DNA of 64,000 nt from Amblyornis subalaris (Eukaryota; Chordata; Aves; Passeriformes; Ptilonorhynchidae). A program made the translations under genes and the position numbers. The notes beneath the pieces were generated by a model. The model saw only the letters and a list, made by a program, of their open reading frames with translations, ran no database searches and was not told where the DNA came from. Location: NCBI GenBank assembly GCA_018881555.1, contig JACAXG010000012.1:11876181-11940180 (forward strand). Direction: 5' to 3'. This document shows, one piece after another, positions 1 to 12,900 of the stretch (position 1 is its first letter; each line of letters begins with the position of its first letter).

Positions 1-1759
1 CTCATCTGAATTGGTTGATTAAGATTCACTTCATATCAGAGTCATTGAAAAGTTTGAGTGAGGAGGAAAGAGTAAAACTAGAAGATGGAAGCTTGGTGCT
101 TTTAAAGACTTTCTGTGGAGGTCAAAGAATGCTGCAAGATAGCTTTTTCTAGCTCTATGTATAAAAACTCTGGTGCTATTTGGACATATCAAAATCCACA
201 AGAAAGGTGAAGGTGGGGAAAGAGTCCTTCCAAAAACTGTGAATTTTTTTTTTGTTTCTGATTAATAGGTAATATTAGAGTCTTTGGTAATCTTAAGGCA
301 CTTGGAGAGCAGCAAAAAGATGAAATGTGTAACCATAGTCCTCAGAGACAAGGCCTAATAACCTCCTGTGATCTTGTTCAAAAGACATTTCCATATGTTT
401 GTTTTCCAGTTTAATTTGCCTCTCCTCCCAGAACATGACTGTAATCCCCCAAAGTCACAATGGTGTAAGAAATCTACCCCTAGTAGGGAGCAATATTTTG
501 TCCTAATAATATCAACAGCTGCCATCTAACATTTAACCATGTAGTAAGGGCAAAACTTGGCTCTTTTGCGATACTCAGGCAAGAAATGCTGTGTGTCCAT
601 CGGGTAATCCATTAGGTAGCCATAATGCTCACAGCTGGAAGCCTTTGTGAGATGGCATTTGATATCATCATTGTTAGCCTTCATATAATGCAATATTTAT
701 TACAGTAAGGGAAGAAGGGAGTATTTTTAGCTGCATCTTGAGTAACTTATCTCCATGGCAACCCTTTGCTTGCCCGCACTGTTGCTGCTATATAGAATGT
801 TGTCACATTAATAATAAATGGAACACATCTAACACATTTGGCTGCCGATTGGCTCCCAGCCACATATTTCTCTTGTTCTAGTTGAAGGGTTTGTGAAGCT
901 TAGGGGTCCATAAGCAAATTTCATTCATTTTGTTTCTTTGAGAAAATTGTCTTGGATTATGTTAAAGCACTCAGGAGGTTTCATCAATGTATGCATTGTG
1001 TTTGTTGGGTTGGATTTTTTTTGTTTGCTTTTGTTTCTAGTTCCACTTTAAAATGCCAAGGAAATCCATGAATAAATACAATTAGGAAAGCTAGAAACCC
1101 AGCAGCTGTGGAGTAATTTTATTTGACTTACGTTTGTATGGATATGAAAATGACATTTTTAAAAATTGCTTATGAGGAACCCCTGTGACATGTTTTTGAA
1201 GAACAATGCCTTCCTTTCATGGAAACTTAAAGCCGGTGGGTGTCCAAGTGAGATCCCAGAATGGCTGATCACTTCCATGTGCACACAAAAAAAAGCNCTT
1301 GCAAGCACTCAGCCCTCATTTTGTTGTCTAAATATATTGATTTCAAATTTGGTAAATGCTTGTTAGAAAGGTGGAAAAACAAATGAAAGAACATTAGATT
1401 TCAGTTTATATCAGCCTTAGGTTTTTTCTAGAGATTATAACACTAGTGAACAATCTAGTGCAAGTGGCTTTTATGCTTGTGTGTTAAGGCTTAAATACTC
1501 CCTGCTTGGCCTGAGGAACCATTTGGAGCCTATTTAAAAGGCAATACACAAGTACTTATATAAATATTATATATTAATACCTGGGCGATGTAGACCCCTT
1601 TTCTTCTTTCCATTTTCTTCCTTGTCAACTCTTATTTCCTAATTTGCAAAACAGAGGAGTAAAAAAATTAAATAAAACCNTGTTATTGTTTTATTTCATG
1701 AGCATTTGATCTTTCTACAGTCTACCTTTAGTCTATTTAACATATCAAATGAGGTGTGT
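1..1759. other. Non-coding A+T-rich sequence
   Basis: No gene is supported. The stretch is unique-looking A+T-rich DNA with short T and A runs and scattered stop codons in all frames. The only frame above 60 codons (1166-1366) contains an N and resembles no known protein. No CR1 3'-end signature or LTR boundary was recognised. Confidence 0.6.
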
Positions 1760-1797
1760 GTACCCATAGTAATGGGTACATGGGAAGTAATTCCCAT
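1760..1797. repeat. Two abutting perfect hairpins
   Basis: The first inverted repeat (1760-1779) pairs GTACCCAT with ATGGGTAC around the four-base loop AGTA. The second (1780-1797) starts on the next base and pairs ATGGGAA with TTCCCAT around the loop GTAA. Both stems are perfect, and the arms share an ATGGG core, so alternative pairing between the hairpins is possible. Function is unknown. Short perfect palindromes do occur by chance in A+T-rich DNA, but two touching each other is unusual. Confidence 0.75.
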
Positions 1798-2601
1798 AGG
1801 AATATTTATTTATGGAACACCTATTACATTTTAGTTTACATTAATAATATATTGCCAGTGATACCTGACTGGTCAAGGATGATGTACTTATTACTGTATC
1901 TTCCAAATATCCTCCTTTTCAACTCNAAGACTTAAGGAAGAAAAAAATCTCCTTCTTAGACTAGCTTATTTAGCTTTTCAAGAAAAATACTCTCTGCTTT
2001 AAGTTCATAAAATAGTATTCAAAAAAGGAGAGAACATCATTTAACAATNATTAGGTTCTCATATCAGAATTTCAATCACATGCATGATGTTATTTACCCA
2101 AGAATTTATAAATAGGGGAAAAGAATAGTTCGTGTGAGCTCTTGAGTGCTGCCCAGGAACTGAGCATTTCTGAAAGCGTGATTCAGAATATTCAGTAGCA
2201 CTCCCTGGGAATGTTGTTACTGACCCTTGAGTTAATCTCTACTTCATGATGCCAAACTTTGTAAAAGGTTTTTTATCCAGAAGATGTTTTTGTTTGTTTT
2301 GTTTTTTGGGATTTTTACTCGAAAATGTTAAAAACTAGCAGCATTTCCCTCATTATTTGTTTCTAAACAGACATACTTTACTCAAGGAAAATAGCTGGTA
2401 GCATTTTCTTTAAAGGACATGAAACAGCCCTGAAACTGTAACAGTAAACAGTGTTGCATTACTGCTATTTTTTCTTGGTCAGTCCTGCTTTTAACAAGTA
2501 ATAGCTAATTTGGGATGAGTTGCATTGAGCTAGTGGCTTCCTGGCAGTGCTGCCTGCCACGGTGAAACACTGTGCTGTGCAGGACTCACTGCTTCTCAGT
2601 T
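1798..2601. other. Non-coding A+T-rich sequence
   Basis: Nothing gene-like is visible. Near 2287-2307 there is a T-rich strip with G interruptions. The G+C content rises after about 2530, leading into the GC box and G-run. Confidence 0.5.
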
Positions 2602-2645
2602 GGGGGCGGGGCGGGGGGGGGGGGNGGGNGCCTGTTTATATAAAG
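2602..2645 (+). promoter_or_regulatory. GC box, G-run and TATA box: possible core promoter
   Basis: A canonical GC box, GGGGGCGGGGC, lies at 2602-2612 and runs into an almost unbroken G-run to 2630, with two N calls at 2625 and 2629. Seven bases later TATATAAAG lies at 2637-2645. An SP1-type element followed by a TATA box in the right order is the arrangement of many TATA-containing vertebrate promoters. If used, transcription would start near 2670-2675 on the plus strand. No convincing first coding exon follows: the ATG at 2726 opens only a few codons. The G-run alone could form a G-quadruplex and explain the N calls. An unannotated non-coding RNA promoter and coincidence are both possible. 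Confidence 0.3.
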
Positions 2646-3553
2646 CCCCACTCCTGGGGTGTCAGATATTCCTGTTTATTTATCTTGAGCTGGAACTCAC
2701 TTGACATCTGTTGAAAGGCCAAGAAATGAATGAACATGGGAAAAGATGATCTCCTCCCTGCTGCAGCAGGTCACTTTATAGGACAGGTGTGCTTCTGGAC
2801 TCTAAATGAGAGATTTCAGGCCAGGCCTTGTGATGGGTGAGAGACAGATAAAAATCTTGCAGGATGTTCATCTCTCCCAAGCATCTGGAATCCAGACTTC
2901 TGAGTTGCTACATTTAGCACAGCAGAAAGACATGTCATTAATTAAGGAAATTTTCTAAAGTGCAATGAAGGTGAAACTTACATATATAATTGCTATTAAG
3001 GTGATTATACTTTAGTTCATGGTTCATCTCTGCTTGAAACAAATCTAGAGTAAAAAAAAGGCTTCTATAATTAATCTGTAAGGGACNGCTTTCAAAATGA
3101 ACCATGATTCTCTCATCTAGGACTTATTAAAAATATGATAACTGCTGTGCTTAAGGATTGTATTTGTGATACTTATTGGAAAGCAGAAGAATTTCAAGAA
3201 AAGCAGCCTGTGGCTGAGGGCTCATCTTGTAACAGTTTTGCACCTGACTTCAGTGAAGCGGGAAGGCAATCTGACCTCAGTGTGCAATTCTTGATGCAGG
3301 CTGCATTGCCATCTCACTGCTTCCCCTTTCTCTCAGCTTGTACAGGCACACATTCTTTATATATGGTTTGAAACTGATTGCAGTGAGTNGCTGCATTGTG
3401 GAGTTCACTATTTGTCTACCCTGAATGAAGGGGGGAAAAAAAAGTATGTATTTTATTTTGACTCTTTTATGGAGTATTTCATATTCAACTCTATCTTTCT
3501 GTGAATTCTAGGTGTTGAAAGAGCTTGGAGTGTAGCTGTTCCTTTCAACTGTG
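2646..3553. other. Non-coding sequence downstream of the TATA-like site
   Basis: No exon with a supported reading frame was found. The frame at 3135-3371 (78 codons) matches no family I recognise and is treated as chance. Donor-like GT sites after CAG occur near 2768 and 2785 but lead nowhere I can support. Confidence 0.5.
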
Positions 3554-3832
3554 ATGCTATATACCGCCCTCATTTTACTTGCTGTTTCTTTGTTTTTGTT
3601 ATTTCCTCTCCAAAATGTGACAGCTAAAAGTGCTGACTGCAAGTCAGAACTCCAGCNTAAGCACAGGAGCTATAAAACTGAAATTACCATGTCCTTTGTG
3701 CCCAGCAATTCCTCTGTTGTCTATGCAACGTTGCAGGTTTGGAGAAANCATGTCAGAGATTGTTCCTATGACGTGCATTCCCATCCATTCTTAGCTGTGA
3801 GAACAAGTACTATAGAGCAAGCTAATCCCTGA
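3554..3832 (+). CDS. Unrecognised 92-codon frame with leader-like start
   Basis: The ATG at 3554 opens a frame that closes with TGA at 3832. The first 25 or so residues form a hydrophobic stretch (Ile, Leu, Val, Phe) ending in a small-residue region, followed by a polar part with a few cysteines. This is the layout of a secretory signal peptide. I recognise no family. Two N bases inside (at about 3657 and 3748) leave two residues unknown. A T-rich stretch readily encodes Leu/Phe/Ile, so this may be chance. No promoter, splice context or conserved domain supports it, so the coding call is weak. Confidence 0.1.
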   Translation: MLYTALILLAVSLFLLFPLQNVTAKSADCKSELQXKHRSYKTEITMSFVPSNSSVVYATLQVWRXHVRDCSYDVHSHPFLAVRTSTIEQANP

Positions 3833-6800
3833 AGACCACCCTGGGCTTTTCCAGGCTTTGATTCTCCCTTACTGGTTCACAATGAGCAACATCTTTTTTT
3901 TAACACAATTTCACTAAATATGTTTTTCTACTGGCTCAAGGGCAANATTTTTACTCTCTTTAATTTTAACTTTAGAGTTACTTTTGATCAGAAATCTAAT
4001 GAACTACTTAAGCTCATTAGGAAGGAAGAGACAGCTCAGCCTCAGAAACAGTCCTTAATTTGAGAACTTGGGGAAGGCTCCAAGCCTGTTTTTGTAATCT
4101 CCCATTTTCCTGTGGTGTCTTCCAGAGCACAAGCTCAGTCTCTGTAGAAACAGACAGTAAAAAACTGAACCAGCATGAGAGNCACGTGTGTTCGTTGTGG
4201 GGAGATAAGCATCCTTGAGCTTTTCACAATNGAATTTATTTTCCACCTGCTCGCTTACTGTACACCTGTCCCAGATTGGCACTGCTTTTGGCTGCAGTAC
4301 GGATGGTTCTCAGTTTCAAAGCCAGATTAGTTCTCACAGTTATTTCCCTGGCACATAATAAAAACTCTTTCCTGTACTCAGCAAAATACAGCTAAATAAA
4401 GAGTCCGGGTGTGCCACGTTTGTCAGCCTTTCTATAGTCTAATATTAATCTTTACTCTAAAAAAGAAGTTGTAACAGACTGTAATAGTAACCCTGNGGGT
4501 AGCGTGCCCCTGGTAAGGAACAGGAGATAGTCCAGGCCTCTGGACACAGGGTTCACAGCGGATTTTGTTGAAACTTGTGGCACAGGTGTCAATGTAATTG
4601 GAATGACAATACATGAGGGGTACCCACAGGGTTCAGCCAGATGTCAGACAAAAGCTTCTGCTGGAGTGCATGGCAGCTTGTCTTTAGGTCATAGGTGGGG
4701 GTCCAGTCAGACCCAGGTGGGAGTTGGGGTTCAGATGCTGTTTAAAACAATAATTTTAGAAAAGGGGAAAAAAACCCATACAATAGAAACACCCTTCCCC
4801 CTCACCAAAAAAAAACTGGAAAAACAAACCACCAATCAACTCATATTCAAGCTTTGCAGCTCCTAATACAGCAAGGGTTGTTTTTTTTACCCCTCGTTAC
4901 ATCTGTGTATTTGCACTAGACTGATCATTCCAGTATTTCATCTTGGTCCCTCTGCATATATTTTGGTATGTCTATGTATACATCTATGTACATTATACTT
5001 GATAAAAATANGTGAGTAGTGATTATTAATTCATTCATGGTCAACTCATGTTTTAACAAAGAGTTGTGAATCCATGTAAATATGGATTTTCAGTGTTTTG
5101 TTGAATTCTAGTATGTACTCATACATCTAAACTTTAAAATTAGAATGACTGATACATGCACAACAGCCTTAAACACAAGCAGGAGACAGGTACAAATGTG
5201 TACTCTTGACAGATGAAAAGAGGCGCATCTGGAATGCCTTAACACAGACAATGAGTTGTGTCCTTGTGAAAGTGTAATTCTGCACTAATCTACTTGTTTA
5301 AGGTATGAGCTAGGAAGAGCACTTAGCTACATGATTAACTGCAAGGATGTGGTTACAGCTTTTGTGGGACTAATCATATTACTAAAATGATACTTTTGCA
5401 TTTTTCTGTGATTGTCATACTCTGGGCATTTACATCCTCTGTAAGTCAAGGATAGTTACACAGACATTGAAGGAGTGAATTGGTCTTTTCCTGCAGCAAT
5501 TTAGGCAGACAGTGTGACAAAATGTTGTTAAGTCAGACTTCAATCTTAATTCATTCCAAGTGTTTGTTTCCTCAGTTGCTGCAAGATTTTTCATTGTTGT
5601 TTGTCTGTAGAATATACAGAGACAAACAGGTACTGTATGCCTTGAGTAATCTTTATCTGCTTTGAAGGAAACAAAAATGAAATAAGTTTATGCATATCTG
5701 AGTGAATACTGGTTCATTTCAACATGTGCTATAATCAGTNAACTTCTTGCTAATTCTTCTTTGCTTTGTCTTGAGTATGTGACTAAGAGGAAGACCAAGC
5801 ACTAGCTCAGATTTGTATTTCTTGCTTTCTNAAAGGCTTAGCTCATGAAGCTGGTTCTTTATGCTTTCATATGATTTTAAAAATCAAAATATTTCCTAGT
5901 GCTTGCTCTGAAGTTTGATTTGCAAGAGCATTTTAAACAGATTCTTTTTCTGAACTTATTTCCTCAACTTGAGCTTGAATTTTGAGTGTTTCTCTTACCT
6001 ATTGTGTCTGGCATATCTTGTATGCTTGCTTCAAATTGTTCTAATTACTNGGATATATTCACAACAAAGAACTCATTGCAGGTGGGAATGTTCCCAGTGT
6101 CATCCACATTTCTTCTGTAAGCAATGGAAGTGGANAAGCACCTCAAAGGAATCTCATCCCTATTGTCTTAGAAACCTTTCATGATTTGATGAGCTTTCCC
6201 ATGGAGCAGTGGGTGTGTGCACTCGTGTCTTGTCTTTTCTAAATCTAACCAGAATTTAGATGTCTTGCTCTTAGATCAACAGTTTAATACTTAAACACCC
6301 AAAGCTGGTGAGGTCATTTTTCTCTGTNGGCACATCTATTTCAAATCTAAGCTTCACTCTTCAGAAGCCCCACATCAGTCAGCACCTGGATTCCTAAAGT
6401 GCCTAGGGCATGCTGCTTGGGAAGATGGTGTTATGACCTACCTCTGAGGCAGGGTAACTGAGGTTCTGGTTAATAAACCCCTTGGGGTGATTTAGAGTGA
6501 AATGACAGAGAATGACTGGTGATATATGAGGCAGACTTATTTTAAAACAATTTACTGGCAGTGGAGAGGAGGTACGGTCACAGAGTTGGTCCATTGGGGG
6601 TAGGAGCCCATTAAGCAAAGAGTTTGTCAAGTTATATACGTTCAACTTATCATGGCAATGCCTAAATCCCTCCTCAGTAGATAACTGATTCCTAATTCAT
6701 CATCATATGTCTTATGGAAAAATTGTATCGCTGAAGTTGATAAATTATTAATTATTCAAACTTCCTGATAAGCACTATAAATTCTCAGTGTGTGAATGTG

Positions 6801-9445
6801 TTTGGCTGGTAGAGAGATGGAGAAAAGTCAGCCAGTTCTGTAACTGACTTTACCTCACGTTTGCTTGACCTGGCGAATGTCAGTGAAGTCTGTACTGGCT
6901 CTCCCACCCTTCACAACAATACTGAAAAAATCTGTTCCATGAAAGTCCTTCTTGAACTTTCCACCATCAGTGGTTTTATACGTATGGTATGACCCCCCCT
7001 TTGATATTGGAGGGCACAAATTGCATCGTTGGGGATGTAGCAGTACAGAAGCAATTAAAAGAACAAACATGGAATAATTAGACAACTTAATTTACATTCT
7101 TAAAAGGCTACAAATGGAACAATGATGATGCATAATCAGAACCTCTAAGCATAAACAGTCNTAGGCTATTTCTATGGTTACACTACTGCCATGTACATGC
7201 TGGGAAAGTAAATCCCTACCTAAGCAGCCAGCAGGAAGAGGTGCTTTTGCTTCTCCTGCTTTTGCTTACTTCTTGCTTAGTGCAGCTTTGTTGTGGTTGC
7301 TCTTTTGTTGAATTCCACCATATACATACTTATGAATGGGAGTTTTCTGTGACCTCCGCAGGAGACAGCGGCCTCATGTCTGATAGACTTGGCCATGTAC
7401 ACGCTCTCAACACCACTCTTGTTCTTTGTCACATTCTATTCTCACATTGCAACCCTCAGGATGCTGAGTGTGGTTACAGAATTCTCCAACACACTTGAGA
7501 GGCTGTGAAAGGGAAATACAGCTGTGGCTCATTGGTTAAGTACTCCAAGAAGGACCTTTGGCTGTTTTTCAGATGGCACTGTATAATTATAATCACATCA
7601 GTAAAAGGAGGTCAGATCTATCTTTTCGCCATTCTTTATTATGATGNAAAGTCTTTGGAATATCATTCATGTGGATTCAACACCCAATTACTGGTTATTG
7701 ATTTTGCACTGTTCCATAGCAAATCACAGCCTGATTCTTTGCATCATGATCTCTGTTAACAGTGGAATTTATATCTCTGCTAGCATTTCCTTCATTCTTA
7801 AAGAGAAGGAAGAAGTATATTCTCCCATCTCTAAATGCACACATCAAGCATGTTTTCTATTTTTATCACCCCTAAAGATAAGAGGCACGTGTATGGTTGT
7901 TAGCACCTATTTGAGGTTTATTGCAACTGACATCTTATGGCTAAGTTTTTCAAATGTNCTGTTTTTAGAGGATGTAGCTTGGCAAACCTTATAAATGGCT
8001 TGTCTCATCAAATTAGATCAAGTTTCCTAAAAAGCTTAACTTTCAAGGTGCCTTCTTTCCCACATTNCAAATGCAGCCAAAAGGCATAAAAAATGTTGGT
8101 AATCTCTTTGTTTCATTTGAATGTATTGCTAGTGTAGTTACTTCAAGAACACTGGAGTGTTGTATAAACTTGCATAAGCTTTCTAGAAAACTCAGTGCTA
8201 AAAACTCCAAACAGTAGCAGTACTTTATTTCTTATGTGGGCTGTTTTATCATATTATTCTGGAAGTAGTTCCATGGGTGGTGGGGTAGGAGGATGTTTGA
8301 AAAAGAGCTGAGAGTTTTCACTAATCTATTTATAGTATTCATTAATTGATTTTATTCTTGTGGTTACCCTCCCATTAAAACCCATTTGAAGCTAGAGTGC
8401 GCTTGTCTATTAAGGTACTCACTAAGGGTTTTAAATTACTTTGATAGTTTAAGAGAAAAATTACACTTATTTCTTAGTGTGCCTTACTGTTATGAAATTT
8501 AGCACTTTTTCCTCGGTTCTGTAATATTTTTTCTAGAGTTGCTGAGATTCTGAACTAATTCTGAAGAGGACAAGGAAGTTAAAATCAAAATTTGTTCTTA
8601 CTATCTTTCTCAAGCAGTTTTTGGCATGTTAAAGAAACCACCCGTGCTTATTTTGTGTCCTGCTCAGTGTACAAGTTCATTATTGTTACATAAAGATGAC
8701 TGAAAAAAGACATTCAGGTGGAGATGAACAATTAGTATAAATTGTACAATAGCAATGGATGCACAGTGTTAGATATGTCTGTGCTCTCTGTGTTCAAGCA
8801 TGTGGAAACACATAAGTGGCAGGTCCTGGTGCCTTGCCCTGTTCTCTCAAGCTACTGTGGCTCTGCTGCTGAATTGCCCAGACGGTGGGTTCTCATCCCT
8901 CACCAGACTAGTGATTCCAGTTAACAGCATATTATCCTAATGTTGCATGCAATTAAGCTTCAGTTCTGCTTCTTGCAACTGCTCGCAACAAAATTCATAT
9001 TCTGCTTTGCAGCTGAGTTTGAGTTGGAAAAGTATCTTCCATGTCCTTTACTGAAATATCTTTTTATGAAGACATCAAGGGAGAGAAGTAGTTATGAGCA
9101 CCTTTCATGATGGTATAAATTCACACATTATTCATGCTTCATTGGACTTATTCTGCAAGCTCAGCATAAAGCCATCTATAAGAATATGTACCTTTAGCAT
9201 ACTGATAATATTCGACAACGAGGTAATAACATCAGTGACATTTGCGAAGCCTGACAGACTTGGGGCCTCTCTGTGTTGACATTAATAGAAATGAGACATC
9301 TCTTTCTTAGGCAGTAGTGGTTCAATTTTTTTATTTCTCAGACTTCTGTTATTTTTGCCTGCTCTTGGTGGCCATTGTAAGGAAATAGCAAAATCCTTGG
9401 TTTTTCTACTCCTCTTATTATTTTAAAATAGTCTTCCCCTTTTAA
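3833..9445. other. Non-coding, mostly unique sequence
   Basis: About 5.6 kb without a supported gene. Short frames occur on both strands and overlap each other. The Leu-rich frame at 7241-7498 begins at GTG, not ATG, and is not accepted as a gene. No CR1, LTR or tRNA signature was found. Isolated N bases occur roughly every few hundred bases to about 8067, then none until about 10108. Confidence 0.55.
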
Positions 9446-9943
9446 ATGGCTGTCAAAAAGGGTTTCTTCACAGACTTTTCTCATGGGCACCCTAAACATT
9501 TTGGGTTATGGAGAGTGGATTTCTCATTAGAGCTGATTAAAGAAGTATCAGTGGCATCTGGAAGCAGCAGGGTTGTGATGATTATTTATCCCTGCCTTGC
9601 AAAATGGAGTATAGGACATTGCACTGCTCATGAAAGTCAGCAGAACTGGCCTCAGACTTCACTGCAAACTCTCCCCTTAATCGAGGGGTACTCCTATCCA
9701 CTGCCAAAGGCTATTTATATTTCATTTCTCACTATAAAGGAAGGGAGAAGATTGAGAGCAGTGCACTACGATTTTGTAGTAATTGATCTTTTTCAAAGCA
9801 CTTTGGATTTCTCTGAAGAGCTGTCATGTGGTTCTGTACCTTGTAATTGCTATAGGTATGTTTTACTGTTGTTTTCAGAGAGTGGGCATCAAGATATCAC
9901 TGTTTTTAACCACAGAATTACCTTTATTCTGCATTTATTCTGA
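9446..9943 (+). other. Long chance-like open frame of 165 codons
   Basis: This is the longest ATG-initiated frame without an N in the window. The context has G at +4 but T at -3, which is a weak initiation context. The predicted protein shows no domain, repeat or signal peptide I recognise, and its composition resembles translated random A+T-rich DNA. A second frame (9783-9986) overlaps it on the same strand. With six frames over 64 kb of this composition, one frame of this length is close to chance expectation. It is most likely not a gene. Confidence 0.3.
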
Positions 9944-12900
9944 TACTGGATGTAATATTAATGGAAGTACCCTTCTGACAGGGTAAGCCACATTATCAGT
10001 AAATGTGTAATTGACTTCTCTACAGAGCCTGAGGGAACAAAGGGAGCTTGGAGATCAAGAGCCCTGTGCCTGGCTCCCAGAGCAGTGTGATTGTTCTGGC
10101 CTGAGCCNGTGATCCTTGCTTATGTAGAGTAGTACTGTGTGCAGTTATCACTCGAGGGCTGGTACTAGTGATTGTGGTTTGATCAGTGCAAGTGGTAAAT
10201 GACAGNGCAATTGTACCTCGTGCTGTTCATCAGCCTACCTGCATATCTACTAAAAAAAGAGCAAAGAGAAGTACTTGAGTACTCAGCATTAGAGATGTAC
10301 ATAAGCATGAACCTGAAGGATAGGGAATGGGCAAAAAGAAGGGAATGTTGAAAGTTTACCACGTTGCAACCAGTGTTAGGTACTAGCACTGAGGAAGAAC
10401 TGTGAAATCAAGACAAAAACGTTTGAAGTTTTGTATTTAGTAGTTTTTATTTATTGAAGGGTAAATGTTTCTTGCTGTGAGGAAAAATGCTTTGTTTCTT
10501 TTCAAACTGTATTTATAAATCAGATCAAGAGAGTTTTGTATCAATATAGTGAATCCAAAAGGATATTTTTGACACNCTAAGTAGGAAGCTCTCAATTGTT
10601 CAGGTATTTTAAAGATTTAAAGTACTCAGACCTCTTAACATTAAATCCATGTTATGATCTCTCATATTACAAATCAAAAGACAGAAGGGAAAAATACAAC
10701 TTTTACATAATGCTATTCATCATGACAAATGTTCTGTATCAAAGAACATAACATCCTGGCAAAGCTTCAAGATTACCCAGAGGAGAGGCAATGGACAGAC
10801 TGTTGAGCCAAAGCAATTTCAGAAACAATTCCACACCTTATTTATCCCTTGTGTGGAGCAGAAAGGCTATAAAACCCTCTNGCACAGTCACTTTGTGCAT
10901 TTGTTTAACCTACTGACCTTAACTCTTACCCACCTGACAGTCTCATATTTCTGACCATGGAGGGGGGATTTTTATGCAACTCAAAACAACATGGTTTCGA
11001 GTTTCTCTGTGAGAGATGACTTCTTTCCCAGCTCTTGAGCAAAGATAGTGCCTACCATGGGCAGGTGAGAGCTTTAACACCCTGTCTTATCTCCCCCAGC
11101 GAGCACAGATATCTGCTGGAGTGATTGAGTGTGAAGGACAGAGCTGTGTTAGAGCCCTAGGGCTCCACCAGTGGTCACTGGCACAATAGATGGTGGTTGA
11201 TGTGAGGCTGANCTTGTTCAGAGCAGCCAACTGTCCCACTGCAGAACAGGAACCATCTTGTTTCTCACCAGTGAAATGGTTAACTGCTCACAATGGCAGG
11301 CTTCAGCATGCCTGTCTCTCCATCCAGCCAAACTTATTCCAGAAACCTTCACTGGATTGCCTTGTAGCATTGGAAGAAAAAGATGTCCCTTCACATTAAC
11401 ATACCTTTAAACAAATTTGAGATTATAGTGCGTCTAAATTTGCGACTCAAAATTGAGGAAATGAAAACTATTTGTTTTTGTGAACCTCCAATTTAATCAT
11501 CATTAACTGGGGGGGGTTTATTTGTTTATTTTGTTGAGGTTTAATTTGAGCTTTCATATATTAAATCAATTTATTCAGTATTATTAACACTAAATGATGC
11601 NACTTATCAGTTGTAATACTGAAAACTAGAACTCTTGTTTATGTAAGTCAGTGTAGTACAGATAGAATCATTTATGTGATTTATCAAAATTACATTTATT
11701 TTACTTGTTGGTAACAGAATTTGGCATTATGCTGAGGGCTGTAGAAGAAGTCCTCATGTTCTTAAGGTACTGCCTGTCCACACAACTGTCACACTATCTA
11801 AATGAACTAGTGTCATATTGTTTACAAAAGTAAAAAATGTCGTACATATATTAAATTAACTCTTTTTTAAAGCACATAGTCAAGACATGCAAATCTGACC
11901 AGAAAGGAGAGATTTGGTTTTTAAAAATATTTTAAAAACACAATCAAACCCAACAGCATCCCACCCCATCAACTCTTAGTTCAGATGCCTGAGGATGAGA
12001 GCTGTGTTTTAGGATGGACATTTGTGCTTTACTGTGTGGGAGGACAACACATTTTAGGTTTTCTTGCAACACAAAATCCCTACCAGCTGTAGTGTTAAAA
12101 GCAAGTCTTGAGTTAAATTGGGATGTACTCTAAAAGGGCGTAGTGGGCAAAGGGAAGGTTTGTGTTGACATCTTTTGTCACATGCTGCCCATCAATTTGC
12201 CTTGGCTTCTTCAAGTCTTATATTTTCTGTTCTAACAGCCAGCTTCAAAAAAATTAAATTCTCGGTCAACTCTGACATGCTTAACTTTTGAAAATCCCAT
12301 TCCTGACACTCAGACCTCAACCAATTAATTTTAATATAACAATAAGCCTAACATCTTCCAGTGAACCACTGTAAACTTTTAGGTCATTCTTGATATTTAA
12401 AATCTGGGAGAAGACAGGCTTTGTATTTGCATTTCAGATTGCATCCTGTCGTGGNTATTTTTTAAAGTTCACTTTATGACTAAAACCATAACTTTTTTTT
12501 CTTGTGAAATATAAAGCCTCTTGAGCTTATTTGTATTTCACTGCAAACTACATTTCACTCAGTTTGTGGAGCTCAAAAGGGGCCTTGTGAGGCCTTGTCT
12601 TGGTCCAGCTGGCACTGATTTAAGGCTGTGATGTGATGGTAATGATAATGTCTCAAGTGTTGCTTTGGGATATTGGGCTTGCTTGAACATGGAGCTCTTA
12701 AGGTGCAAGCACATGTGACTAAAATGCAGGAAATGGTTCACCTAACCATTCTTATAATGGTGTTTCTGAAACTGTCTAGTTCTTATAAAAGTTCAGAAAA
12801 GAATAACAGCAGTCTATNACTGTACTGAAGAAAATAGTAAGGCTGTTCTTCTTTCAGAATGTTTTAATGAAAGATGAATCTATAAAGGAAACATAACACT

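Noticed and set aside
7241..7498. Leu-rich frame resembling a signal peptide
   Set aside because: The first codon is GTG with no ATG upstream in frame. The Leu run comes from a CTT/TTG/CTG-rich stretch.
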